Assembly (NCBI RefSeq): GCF_030363035.1
Contig: NZ_JAUCMN010000008.1
Location: 62,001-126,000 of the forward strand
Source of the DNA: Curtobacterium caseinilyticum
GTDB taxonomy: Bacteria > Actinomycetota > Actinomycetes > Actinomycetales > Microbacteriaceae
DNA: 64,000 nucleotides
Direction: 5' to 3'
Both the position numbers and the translations under genes were made by a program. The notes beneath the pieces were generated by a model. That model had not been told where the DNA came from and made no database searches. It saw only the letters and a program-made list of their open reading frames with translations. Of this stretch, positions 54,914 through 62,623 are shown piece by piece. Numbering within the stretch: position 1 is the stretch's first letter; each line of letters opens with the position of its first letter.

Positions 54914-56170
54914 GTGGACATCACACTCATAGTCGTCCTGGTCATCGCGTTGGCCCTCTTCTTCGACTTCACAAACGGATTCCATGACACCGCCAACGCG
55001 ATGGCGACGCCGATCGCCACCGGTGCCATGAAGCCCAAGGTGGCCGTCACGGTCGCCGCGGTGCTCAACCTCGTCGGTGCGTTCCTCAGCACCGCCGTCG
55101 CGACGTCGATCTCGCACGGGCTGATCAACGAGGGCCCCGGCGGGGTCGCGATCACCCCCGAGATGATCTTCGCGGGCCTGATCGGCGCGGTCGTGTGGAA
55201 CATGATCACGTGGCTGCGCGGTCTGCCGTCGTCCTCGTCGCACGCACTGTTCGGTGGGCTCATCGGCGCCGCGATCGTCGGCGCCGGGCTCGGCTCGGTG
55301 AACTACGCGGCGCTGCTGACGGTCGTGATCATCCCGGCGTTCCTGTCGCCGGTGATCGCCGCCCTCGTCTCGCTCCTCGCCACGCGCATCGCCTACCGCG
55401 TGACCCGTCGTCCGGTGTTCCCGAACGAGCGCGGCGGCTTCCGCATCGGCCAGGTGTTCACGAGTTCGATGGTGTCCCTGGCGCACGGCACGAACGACGC
55501 GCAGAAGACCATGGGTGTCATCACGCTGACCCTGATCGCCTCCGGTGCGCAGTCGGCCGACCAGGGGGTCCAGTTCTGGGTCGTCGTGGCATGTGCCCTC
55601 GCGATCGCCCTCGGCACCTACACGGGCGGCTGGCGCATCATCCGGACGCTCGGCTCGGGCATCACCGAGATCCGTGCCACGCAGGGCTTCGCGGCTGAGG
55701 CCTCCACCGCCGCGACGATCCTCGCGTCGAGCCACCTCGGCTTCGCGCTGTCGACGACGCAGGTCTCCTCGGGGTCGATCATCGGTGCCGGGCTCGGTCG
55801 CCGCGGCTCGAAGATCCAGTGGTCGACCGCCGGCAAGATCGTCATCGCCTGGTTCATCACGCTGCCCGCTGCGGCGGCGGTGGGTGCGGTGGCCTCGGGC
55901 ATCGCGCGCCTCGGCGTGGTGGGGCTCGTCATCGACGCCGTGGTCGGTGCCGCGGTCATCCTCGGCCTGTACCTGTGGTCGCTCCGCAAGCCGCACGAGC
56001 AGGCCGCGGCCATCGAGGTCGACGTCGCCGCGAACGCGGTGTTCACCCGCAAGGAGCTCCGCGACATGCAGCGCAAGAAGCGTGCGGCCCAGGTCGCCGA
56101 GCGTCGCGCGGAGCTCAGCCGCGAGCGCACCCTGCGCCGCATGGCCGGACGGAACGGAGGACGCCGCTGA
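54914..56170 (+). CDS. pit: Low-affinity inorganic phosphate transporter (PiT family)
   Basis: Membrane symporter for metal phosphate (418 aa). It has the internal repeats of PiT: FDFTNGFHDTANAMA at the N-terminus and SLAHGTNDAQKTMGV in the second half. GLPSSSSHALFGGLIGAA is also conserved. The last helix is followed by a basic tail. The start is GTG 54914; an extension upstream has no homologous sequence. The stop overlaps the next gene by 1 bp (TGATG). Confidence 0.95.
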   Translation: MDITLIVVLVIALALFFDFTNGFHDTANAMATPIATGAMKPKVAVTVAAVLNLVGAFLSTAVATSISHGLINEGPGGVAITPEMIFAGLIGAVVWNMITWLRGLPSSSSHALFGGLIGAAIVGAGLGSVNYAALLTVVIIPAFLSPVIAALVSLLATRIAYRVTRRPVFPNERGGFRIGQVFTSSMVSLAHGTNDAQKTMGVITLTLIASGAQSADQGVQFWVVVACALAIALGTYTGGWRIIRTLGSGITEIRATQGFAAEASTAATILASSHLGFALSTTQVSSGSIIGAGLGRRGSKIQWSTAGKIVIAWFITLPAAAAVGAVASGIARLGVVGLVIDAVVGAAVILGLYLWSLRKPHEQAAAIEVDVAANAVFTRKELRDMQRKKRAAQVAERRAELSRERTLRRMAGRNGGRR

Positions 56171-56466
56171 TGGGCATCGACTGGTTTGCCTTCCTGACCG
56201 TCGCCGTCGTCGCGGTCGTCTCCGCGTGCTTCGTGGTCCTCGTCTACTCGATCGGCCTCCGCCTCTGGAGCGCCGCCGACACCCGCGCCGGCAAGTACAC
56301 CGTGAAGGACGACGGCACCGTCGGCCCCGCCACGGCCGGCTTCCCGCAGCCGGGCACCGTGCAGCCCGGGGTGCGCGCGTTCCGCGCGCTCGCCGTCGCT
56401 TGCTTCGCGGTCTCCGGCCTCGCCGTGCTCTACGGGATCTACCTGATCGTCCCGCAGTTCCACTGA
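56170..56466 (+). CDS. Small two-helix membrane protein after pit
   Basis: 98 aa, with TM helices at about residues 6-30 and 68-92 and a short loop containing TVKDDGTVGPATAGFPQPG. No domain is recognised. The ATG shares its first base with the pit stop, so it is translated with the transporter and may be an accessory subunit; similar small genes follow pit in related genomes by my recollection. Confidence 0.75.
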   Translation: MGIDWFAFLTVAVVAVVSACFVVLVYSIGLRLWSAADTRAGKYTVKDDGTVGPATAGFPQPGTVQPGVRAFRALAVACFAVSGLAVLYGIYLIVPQFH

Positions 56467-56485
56467 CGTCGGACGCGACCCCCTG

Positions 56486-56531
56486 ACGGACGGGAGGCGC
56501 GGTGCCGGCTGGCACCGTGCCTCCCGTCCGT
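56486..56531. repeat. Family B palindromic repeat, copy B2
   Basis: 21-bp arms (56486-56506 and 56511-56531) with one G-T pair and a GGCT loop; ends ACGGACGGGAGGCGCG. It follows the pit operon. The rest of the gap to 56760 holds GTCGC-type short repeats (56536-56575) and a Pro-rich-looking GC stretch with no gene. Confidence 0.85.
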
Positions 56532-56747
56532 CGTCGGGTCGCGTCGTGTCGCGTCGCGTCGTGTCGCGTCCGCGCCCGCGGCGCGATCCGTGGAGCAGAC
56601 GACGTCGGGTCCGCGGACCGCACCCGACAGTTCCTGCTCCACCGATGCGCCGTCGCCCGCGCAGCCGCCCGGCAGCCCAACCGCCCAGCCGCCCGGCCAC
56701 CCACCCACCGGTCCACCCGCCTGCCGGACCGAACCGGCCGGACGGGC

Positions 56748-56753
56748 TAGCCT
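56748..56753 (+). promoter_or_regulatory. -10 element of aspA (leaderless arrangement)
   Basis: TAGCCT at 56748-56753, 7 nt, then GTG 56761. No Shine-Dalgarno site lies between. Confidence 0.5.
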
Positions 56754-56760
56754 CGTCAGG

Positions 56761-58233
56761 GTGACCGGCAACGAAGCACCACGAACGCGCACCGAGACCG
56801 ACTCCCTGGGATCCCTCGAGGTCCCCGCCGACGTGTACTGGGGCATCAACACCCTGCGCGCGCTCGAGAACTTCCCGATCACGTCGGTGCCGATCGCGGT
56901 GTACCCGGACCTCATCGAGGCACTCGCCACCGTCAAGCAGGCAGCGGCCCGTGCGAACAAGGCCATCGGCGTGCTCGACGCCGAGCGTGCAGACGCGATC
57001 GACCAGGCGGCGCAGGAGGTCCGTGACGGTGCGCTCCGCGAGCAGTTCGTCGTCGACATCGTGCAGGGCGGGGCCGGCACGTCGACGAACATGAACACGA
57101 ACGAGGTGCTCGCGAACCGCGCCCTCGAGATCCTCGGGCGCGAGAAGGGCGACTACGCGTACCTGCACCCGATCGACCACGTGAACCGCAGCCAGTCGAC
57201 CAACGACACGTACCCGACGAGCATCAAGCTGGCGATGATCCTCGGGGTGCGGCGGCTCACCGAGCAGCTCGAACTGCTCTCCGACGCGTTCGCCGAGCGG
57301 GGCCGGGCGTTCCAGGACGTCCTGAAGATCGGGCGGACGCAGCTGCAGGACGCCGTCCCGATGACCCTCGGGCAGGAGTTCACGGGATTCGCGCACACCA
57401 TCCAGGAGGACGTCCTCCTGCTCCGCACGGTGTCGCCCCTGCTCGCCGAGACGAACCTCGGCGCGACGGCGATCGGCACCGGCATCACCGCCGACCCGCA
57501 GTACCGTGACGAGGTCCGGCGGCAGCTGCAGGTCACCAGCGGCCTCGACATCGTGACCGCACCGGACCTGATCGAGGCGACGAGCGATGCCGGCGCGTTC
57601 ATGACCCTGTCCGGCACCGTGAAGCGGAGCGCCGCGAAGCTCTCGAAGATCTGCAACGACCTGCGGCTGCTCGCATCGGGTCCGCAGGCGGGGCTCGGGG
57701 AGATCACACTGCCGGCCCGTCAGGCGGGGTCGTCGATCATGCCGGGCAAGGTCAACCCGGTGATCCCGGAGGTCGTGAACCAGATCGCGTTCGCCGTCGC
57801 CGGTGCCGACACCACGGTGACGATGGCGGCCGAGGGCGGACAGCTGCAGCTCAACGCCTTCGAGCCGATCATCGCGCACTCGATCCTGCAGTCGCTGCAG
57901 TGGATGGCGAGCGGGTGCGCGACGCTCCGGGTGCACTGCGTCACCGGGATCGAGGCGAACGAGGCGAAGCTCGCGGCCCAGGTCGACACCAACGTCGGGG
58001 TCGTCACGGCCCTGACGCCCTACATCGGGTACGCGGCAGCGGCGTCGATCGCCCACACGGCGCTGACGACGTCGACGCCGATCGCGACGCTCGTGACGGC
58101 GGCCGGGCTGATGGACGAGGACCAGGTGCAGCGCGTCCTGTCGCCGGCGCGCCTGTCCGGCATCGAGCTCGCGACGGGGGCGATCCCGGTCGTCACCGAG
58201 GAGATGCTGGACGAAGCCGCGCGAGAGCGCTGA
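56761..58233 (+). CDS. aspA: Aspartate ammonia-lyase
   Basis: Reversible conversion of aspartate to fumarate and ammonia (490 aa). The fumarase/aspartase signature GSSIMPGKVNPVIPE is intact, along with GGAGTSTNMNTNEVLANRAL and DHVNRSQSTNDTYPT. Class II fumarase is the alternative, but the GGAGTSxNMNxNEV form and length fit aspartase. The start is GTG 56761. A family A palindrome follows the stop. Confidence 0.93.
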   Translation: MTGNEAPRTRTETDSLGSLEVPADVYWGINTLRALENFPITSVPIAVYPDLIEALATVKQAAARANKAIGVLDAERADAIDQAAQEVRDGALREQFVVDIVQGGAGTSTNMNTNEVLANRALEILGREKGDYAYLHPIDHVNRSQSTNDTYPTSIKLAMILGVRRLTEQLELLSDAFAERGRAFQDVLKIGRTQLQDAVPMTLGQEFTGFAHTIQEDVLLLRTVSPLLAETNLGATAIGTGITADPQYRDEVRRQLQVTSGLDIVTAPDLIEATSDAGAFMTLSGTVKRSAAKLSKICNDLRLLASGPQAGLGEITLPARQAGSSIMPGKVNPVIPEVVNQIAFAVAGADTTVTMAAEGGQLQLNAFEPIIAHSILQSLQWMASGCATLRVHCVTGIEANEAKLAAQVDTNVGVVTALTPYIGYAAAASIAHTALTTSTPIATLVTAAGLMDEDQVQRVLSPARLSGIELATGAIPVVTEEMLDEAARER

Positions 58234-58247
58234 CCCCGTTCCGCGGG

Positions 58248-58307
58248 ACGCAACCTCGGCGACTCCTCGCAGCGTCATTCCGCTGCGAGGAACCGCCGAG
58301 GTTGCGT
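58248..58307. repeat. Family A palindromic repeat, copy 3
   Basis: 27-bp arms (58248-58274 and 58281-58307) with two mismatches and a 6-nt loop; ends ACGCAACC and GGTTGCGT. It lies between convergent aspA and yihY-like genes, the same context as copies 1 and 2. Confidence 0.85.
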
Positions 58308-58336
58308 TTCGCGGACGGCAGCGCCGGCGACCCTCC

Positions 58337-59419
58337 CTACGGCATCGGCGGCTCGCCGACGCGGACCTGCTGCGCCATCGCGCGCAGGTGCTCCGCCTCG
58401 GTGTCCGGCTCTTCGTCGGCCTGCGCCCGCTCCAGCGCAGCGGTCCGGACGTCCTGCGCCGCGGCGATGTCCTGGTCACGCCACCGCGCGAGCGTGGAGT
58501 TCCGCGTCACGTCGCGGAGCGGCAGCCGGATGGACTCGTCCGCCTCGATGCCCGCGAGCAGCTGCCGCATCCGGATCACCTCGGAGTCGAGCTCGCCGCC
58601 CACCACGAGCACGAAGTTCGAGATGTACAGGTAGACGAGCAGCAGGATCCCGCCGCCGAGCCAGCCGTACGCCTTGTTCCCGCCGCCGATCGTCTCGACG
58701 TAGACGGCGAAGCCGACCGTCGCCAGCGCCCACGTCACGATCGCGAACGCCGCACCCGCGGACACCCAGCGCAGCTGCGGGGTCTTCACGTTCGGCGTCG
58801 CGTAGTAGAGCACCGCCACCATCACCACGAGGACGACGGCGAGCACGGGCCACTTCGCCACGTTCCACAGGTCGTCGATCCACGGCGCCCAGCCGAGCTG
58901 GCGGACGACCGCGGCCGAGATCGTCGGGGTGGCGAGCAGGATCACGATCGCGACGGCGCCGCCGACCATGACGAGCAGCGTGACGAGGAGCATCATGCTG
59001 CGGAACTTCCAGATGCGCCGCCCCTCCTCGACCTCGTACGCGGTGTTCATCGCCCGTCCGAACGCGGTCGCGTACCCGGACAGCGACCACAGCGTCAGGA
59101 CGAGCCCGATCGAGAAACCGAGCCACGGGCTGTCCAGCGTCAGGAGCTGCCGCAGGGGCCCCTCCAGGTGCTGCGCGGTCTCCGGTCGCAGGATGAACCC
59201 GAGCACCTGGACGATGTCGGTGAGGCTGTCGCCCTGTCGGTCGACGACGGACAGTGCCGACACCACCGCGAGCGCGGTCGGGAACACCGTGAGCAGCGCG
59301 AAGAACGTCAGTGAGGCGGCGGCGTCGACGACCCGGTGCCGGATGACGGAGTGGTAGGTGCGCCGGACGACCGCGCGGACCCCGGTCCGCTGCAGGTCGC
59401 GCGCGGCGCTGTCGGGCAT
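58337..59419 (-). CDS. YihY/BrkB family membrane protein
   Basis: Inner-membrane protein of about 360 aa with six TM helices. Family-typical sequence includes AASLTFFALLTVFPTALAVVSAL, the WSLSGYATAFGRAMNTAYEV block and AYGWLGGGILLLVYLYISNFVLV (each cited in part: AASLTFFALLTVFP, SGYATAFGRAMNTAYEV, GWLGGGILLLVYLYI). The C-terminal tail is charged and cytoplasmic. The family is unrelated to RNase BN despite old names. Function unknown. Confidence 0.92.
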   Translation of the reverse strand: MPDSAARDLQRTGVRAVVRRTYHSVIRHRVVDAAASLTFFALLTVFPTALAVVSALSVVDRQGDSLTDIVQVLGFILRPETAQHLEGPLRQLLTLDSPWLGFSIGLVLTLWSLSGYATAFGRAMNTAYEVEEGRRIWKFRSMMLLVTLLVMVGGAVAIVILLATPTISAAVVRQLGWAPWIDDLWNVAKWPVLAVVLVVMVAVLYYATPNVKTPQLRWVSAGAAFAIVTWALATVGFAVYVETIGGGNKAYGWLGGGILLLVYLYISNFVLVVGGELDSEVIRMRQLLAGIEADESIRLPLRDVTRNSTLARWRDQDIAAAQDVRTAALERAQADEEPDTEAEHLRAMAQQVRVGEPPMP

Positions 59420-59445
59420 GGGGTGAACGGTACCGGACCACGTGG

Positions 59446-59489
59446 CGGTCGGGAGGCGCGGTGCGGCCCCGCCACGCGCCTCCCGTCCG
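59446..59489. repeat. Family B palindromic repeat, copy B3
   Basis: CGGTCGGGAGGCGCG (59446-59460) opposes CGCGCCTCCCGTCCG (59475-59489), with one mismatch. It sits just before a further inverted repeat at 59506-59571. Confidence 0.75.
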
Positions 59490-59505
59490 GCCGCCGTCCT
59501 GTCAC

Positions 59506-59571
59506 GAGACTCGGGCTCTGCGACCGTCCTCGGGGCGATGAGCGCGAGGACCGTCGCCTGGCCCGAGTCTC
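59506..59571. repeat. Long inverted repeat before the MFS gene
   Basis: GAGACTCGGGC (59506-59516) pairs with GCCCGAGTCTC (59561-59571). Inside, GACCGTCCTCG (59522-59532) opposes CGAGGACCGTC with one mismatch. The overall 66-nt hairpin is 32 bp past the stop of the minus-strand MFS gene (59604), so it may terminate that gene. Confidence 0.75.
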
Positions 59572-59603
59572 GGGTCCGGCAACGTGCACCGCGTCACCGC
59601 CGG

Positions 59604-60920
59604 TCAGTTCGCGTGCGGGTGCAGCGCGTCGTAGCGGCGGAACGAGGGGACCAGGCGCAGGAGCAGCGCGACGAGACCGATGATGAGCACGCCGCCGAGG
59701 ATCGGCGGGTAGGCGATGCCGGCCGCGACGACGAGACCGGCGTAGAGGTCGCCGAGGCGTGGACCGCCGGTGACCACGACGATGAAGATGCCCTGGAGTC
59801 GCCCGCGCATGCCGTCCGGCGACGCCGCCTGCAGGATCGTGTTCCGGAACACCGAGCTCACGTTGTCCGCGCCGCCCGCCATCGCGAGGAACAGTGCCGC
59901 GAGGCCCAGCGCCGGCAGGATCCCGACGGAGAACGACTCGCCGGACCGTCCGCCGAGCACGTGCGCCAGCGCGATGACGACGCCGAACGCCGCGATCGCC
60001 GCGCCGTACGCCGTGATGGCCCAGCCGACGGCTTCGCCCTGGCGTCGCACGTGCCCGAGCGGGCCGGAGAACACGCTGGAGAGCAGCGCACCGATGGCGT
60101 ACGCGGCGGTGAGCGTGCCGACCGTGATCGACCCGCCGCCGATGACGAGCGCGCCGATCGCCGGGAAGAGCACGCGCGGCTGGCCGAACGTCATCGCGAC
60201 GATGTCGAGCACGAAGGTCATCGTGATGTTCCGGGAGCGCCGGAGGAACCGGGCGCCCTCGACGAGCGACCCGAGCCCGGGCCGCAGCGCGTCGTGGTCC
60301 GCGGCCATCCGCGGCAGCGTGAACACCCCGAGGAACGCGAACGTGAACAGCACGACGTCGATCGTGTACGTCGGCGCGAACCCGACGCTCGCGATGAGCA
60401 CGCCGGCGATCGCGGGCCCGACGGTGACCTGGAAGCCGGACGCGATGCCACCGAGGGCGCTCGCTGCGGGGAGCAGGTCGGTGCCGACGAGCCGCGGGAC
60501 GATCGCCGAGCGCGAGGCGTTGCTGACGGTGGCGGCCACGGCGTTCACGGTGGCGAGCACGTAGAGCAGGGCGACGCTGTGCAGCCCGAGCCAGGCGTGC
60601 GTGGCGATCAGGGCGACGGCGGCCCACGCGACGATCGACGACACCAGGGCGACGAGCCGCCGGTCGAAGGCGTCCGCGAGCATCCCGCCGTACAGCCCCG
60701 CGACGATCATCGGCACGAGGGCGATCACGCCCACCAGGGCCACCGCGAAGGTCGAGCGGGTGATCTCGTAGACCTCGAGGCCGACGGCGACGGTGGTCAT
60801 CTGCGTGCCGATGCCGGCGATCGCGGTGCCGGCCCAGAGCCGCGCGAAGGCGGGGGAGCGGCGGAGCGGGGTGAGGTCGGCGAGCAGGCGGCGGCGGGGC
60901 GCGGTGTCAGGTCGTGTCAC
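59604..60920 (-). CDS. MFS transporter (enterobactin exporter-like, EntS family)
   Basis: Major facilitator of 438 aa with 12 TM helices. FARLWAGTAIAGIGTQMTTVAV (given in part: FARLWAGTAIAGIGTQ), the loop GMLADAFDRR (MFS motif A variant) and SNASRSAIVPRLV are typical of the EntS/TetA-like branch that exports siderophores or drugs. Substrate unknown. GTG 60920 was chosen; the longer frame contains no homologous sequence and runs across the tandem repeats at 61021. Confidence 0.88.
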   Translation of the reverse strand: MTRPDTAPRRRLLADLTPLRRSPAFARLWAGTAIAGIGTQMTTVAVGLEVYEITRSTFAVALVGVIALVPMIVAGLYGGMLADAFDRRLVALVSSIVAWAAVALIATHAWLGLHSVALLYVLATVNAVAATVSNASRSAIVPRLVGTDLLPAASALGGIASGFQVTVGPAIAGVLIASVGFAPTYTIDVVLFTFAFLGVFTLPRMAADHDALRPGLGSLVEGARFLRRSRNITMTFVLDIVAMTFGQPRVLFPAIGALVIGGGSITVGTLTAAYAIGALLSSVFSGPLGHVRRQGEAVGWAITAYGAAIAAFGVVIALAHVLGGRSGESFSVGILPALGLAALFLAMAGGADNVSSVFRNTILQAASPDGMRGRLQGIFIVVVTGGPRLGDLYAGLVVAAGIAYPPILGGVLIIGLVALLLRLVPSFRRYDALHPHAN

Positions 60921-61020
60921 GGTGGAACCATTGTGCTGCCTGGTGGCGCGCGAGTGGGCGGAATCGGCACCAGCGCGGGCACGAGCGGGCGGAATCCGTG
61001 GCGTTCGTCCGCCGAGCGTG

Positions 61021-61139
61021 ACGGATCGTGCCCGTTCGCGGGCAGCGACGACGGATCGTGCCCGTTCGCGGGCAGCGACGACGGATCGTGCCGTTCGCGG
61101 GCAGCGACGACGGATCGTGCCCGTTCGCGGGCAGCGAGA
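61021..61139. repeat. 30-bp tandem repeat array (4 units)
   Basis: Units start at 61021, 61051, 61081 and 61110. Each contains ACGGATCGTGCCCGTTCG and then CGGGCAGCGACG. The third unit lacks one C. Each unit carries a hairpin, TGCCCG-TTCG-CGGGCA. The array lies in the 270-bp gap between the divergent MFS and FKBP genes. The missing base would break any reading frame, so it is non-coding. Confidence 0.85.
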
Positions 61140-61190
61140 CACCTGCGCGGCCCGGGATCGCACCGACGCCGACCTGGTTGACTGACCGGC

Positions 61191-61562
61191 ATGACTGACC
61201 TCAACAGCAAGCCCGAGTTCGACGCCCCCGAGGGCCCGGCCCCCACCGAGCTCGTGATCACCGACATCGTCGAGGGTGACGGCGACGTCGCGCAGCCCGG
61301 CTCGACCGTCAAGGTGCACTACGCCGGCGTCGAGTACGAGTCCGGCGAGGAGTTCGACAGCTCGTGGAACCGCGGCGAGCCGATCGACTTCCCGCTCGCG
61401 GCGCTCGTGCGCGGCTGGCAGGAGGGCATCCCCGGCATGAAGGTCGGCGGTCGCCGCAAGCTCACCGTCCCGCCGGAGCTCGCCTACGGCCCGGCCGGTG
61501 GTGGCCACTTCCTCTCCGGCAAGACCCTCATCTTCGTCATCGACCTGCTCGGGGTCCGCTGA
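61191..61562 (+). CDS. FKBP-type peptidyl-prolyl cis-trans isomerase
   Basis: Protein-folding catalyst (123 aa). STVKVHYAGVEYESGEEFDSS, FPLAALVRGWQEGIPGMKVGG and a final LIFVIDLLGV match the FKBP domain (segments given up to 20 residues). No signal peptide is visible, so it acts in the cytoplasm. The stop overlaps the next gene's ATG by 1 bp (TGATG). Confidence 0.95.
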   Translation: MTDLNSKPEFDAPEGPAPTELVITDIVEGDGDVAQPGSTVKVHYAGVEYESGEEFDSSWNRGEPIDFPLAALVRGWQEGIPGMKVGGRRKLTVPPELAYGPAGGGHFLSGKTLIFVIDLLGVR

Positions 61563-62398
61563 TGCAGGTCGGCGCGCCCACCATCGAGCTGAACGACGGC
61601 CACCGCTTCCCGGAGCTCGGTCTCGGCACCTACGGGCTGAACGGCGACGAGGGCGCCGCAGCGGTCGGTGCAGCGATCACGAGCGGCTACCGGCTGCTCG
61701 ACACCGCGCTGAACTACGGCAACGAGGACGCCGTCGGCCGTGCCGTCCGCGAGTCCGAGGTCGACCGCGAGGACCTCGTCGTCACCTCGAAGCTCCCGGG
61801 CCGCCACCACGGCTACGACGAGGCGCACCGCTCGATCGACGAGACGCTCGGCAACCTCGGGCTGGACCGCGTCGACCTGTACCTCATCCACTGGCCGAAC
61901 CCCTCGGTCGGCAAGTTCGTCGACACCTGGAAGGCCTTCGTCGACCTCCGCGACAGCGGCAAGGTCCGCTCGATCGGCGTCTCGAACTTCACACCGGAGC
62001 ACCTGAAGGCGATCATCGACGCCACGGGTGTCGCGCCCGCCGTCAACCAGGTCGAGCTGCACCCGTACTTCCCGCAGGCCGAGCTCCGCAAGGTGCACGC
62101 CGAGTACGGCATCGTGACCGAGAGCTGGAGCCCGCTGGCGAAGCAGTCCGAACTGCTCACCGAGCAGCCCGTGCTCGACGCGGCGGAGGCGCACGGCGTG
62201 ACGCCCGGTCAGGTCGTGCTGCGCTGGCACGTCCAGCTCGGTGCCGTCCCGGTGCCGAAGTCCGGCGACCCGGACCGGCAGCGCGAGAACCTCGACGTGT
62301 TCGGCTTCGCGCTGACCGACGACGAGGTCCGCGCGATCTCCGGGCTCGAGCGCGGCCGGCTCTGGGACGGCGACCCGGACACGCACGAGGAGATGTAG
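61562..62398 (+). CDS. Aldo/keto reductase
   Basis: NADPH-dependent oxidoreductase (278 aa). The catalytic tetrad is visible: Asp and Tyr in RLLDTALNYGNE, Lys in VVTSKLPGRHHG, His in LYLIHWPNPS. IGVSNFTPEHL and the C-terminal VPVPKSGDPDRQREN (cofactor binding) support the 2,5-diketogluconate reductase-like group; the substrate is unknown. It is translated with the FKBP gene. Confidence 0.95.
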   Translation: MQVGAPTIELNDGHRFPELGLGTYGLNGDEGAAAVGAAITSGYRLLDTALNYGNEDAVGRAVRESEVDREDLVVTSKLPGRHHGYDEAHRSIDETLGNLGLDRVDLYLIHWPNPSVGKFVDTWKAFVDLRDSGKVRSIGVSNFTPEHLKAIIDATGVAPAVNQVELHPYFPQAELRKVHAEYGIVTESWSPLAKQSELLTEQPVLDAAEAHGVTPGQVVLRWHVQLGAVPVPKSGDPDRQRENLDVFGFALTDDEVRAISGLERGRLWDGDPDTHEEM

Positions 62399-62416
62399 GG
62401 CCGAGGACCGGCTCGC

Positions 62417-62478
62417 GGAACCAGGTTCCGGACAGGCCACCACGGAAGAACGCGGTGCGGTGTCCGGGACCAGGTTCC
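62417..62478. repeat. Inverted repeat with GGAACCAGGTTCC ends
   Basis: GGAACCAGGTTCCGGAC (62417-62433) opposes GTCCGGGACCAGGTTCC (62462-62478) with two mismatches. It lies just after the aldo/keto reductase stop and abuts a family B copy. A terminator or structured spacer is possible. Confidence 0.65.
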
Positions 62479-62480
62479 CT

Positions 62481-62570
62481 GCGGACGGGAGGCGCGTGGC
62501 GGGTCCGCCGCGTGCCTCCCGTCCGCGCAGCGCCTGCCGTCCGCCACGCGCCTCCCGTCCGCGCAGCGTC
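62481..62570. repeat. Family B palindrome, copy B4, with extra half-sites
   Basis: GCGGACGGGAGGCGCGTGG (62481-62499) opposes CGCGTGCCTCCCGTCCGC (62508-62525). A further right arm, CACGCGCCTCCCGTCCGCG, follows at 62545-62563. The extra arm suggests local duplication. Confidence 0.75.
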
Positions 62571-62590
62571 TGCCGTCCGCGCAGGGGGAC

Positions 62591-62596
62591 TACACT
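62591..62596 (+). promoter_or_regulatory. -10 element of the HelR-like gene
   Basis: TACACT at 62591-62596, with the GTG at 62624 and AAGGG about 7 nt before it. No rifampicin-associated element (RAE) of the kind known upstream of helR genes in other actinobacteria is visible by eye. Confidence 0.5.
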
Positions 62597-62623
62597 GGGT
62601 TCCCCTGTCCCGAAGGGTGGCGT

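Noticed and set aside
58337..59419. Ribonuclease BN
   Set aside because: The old rbn name for YihY-like proteins was wrong; the sequence is a six-helix membrane protein without nuclease motifs.
61021..61139. CRISPR array at the 30-bp tandem repeats
   Set aside because: Units are directly adjacent without unique spacers, and no cas genes are near.
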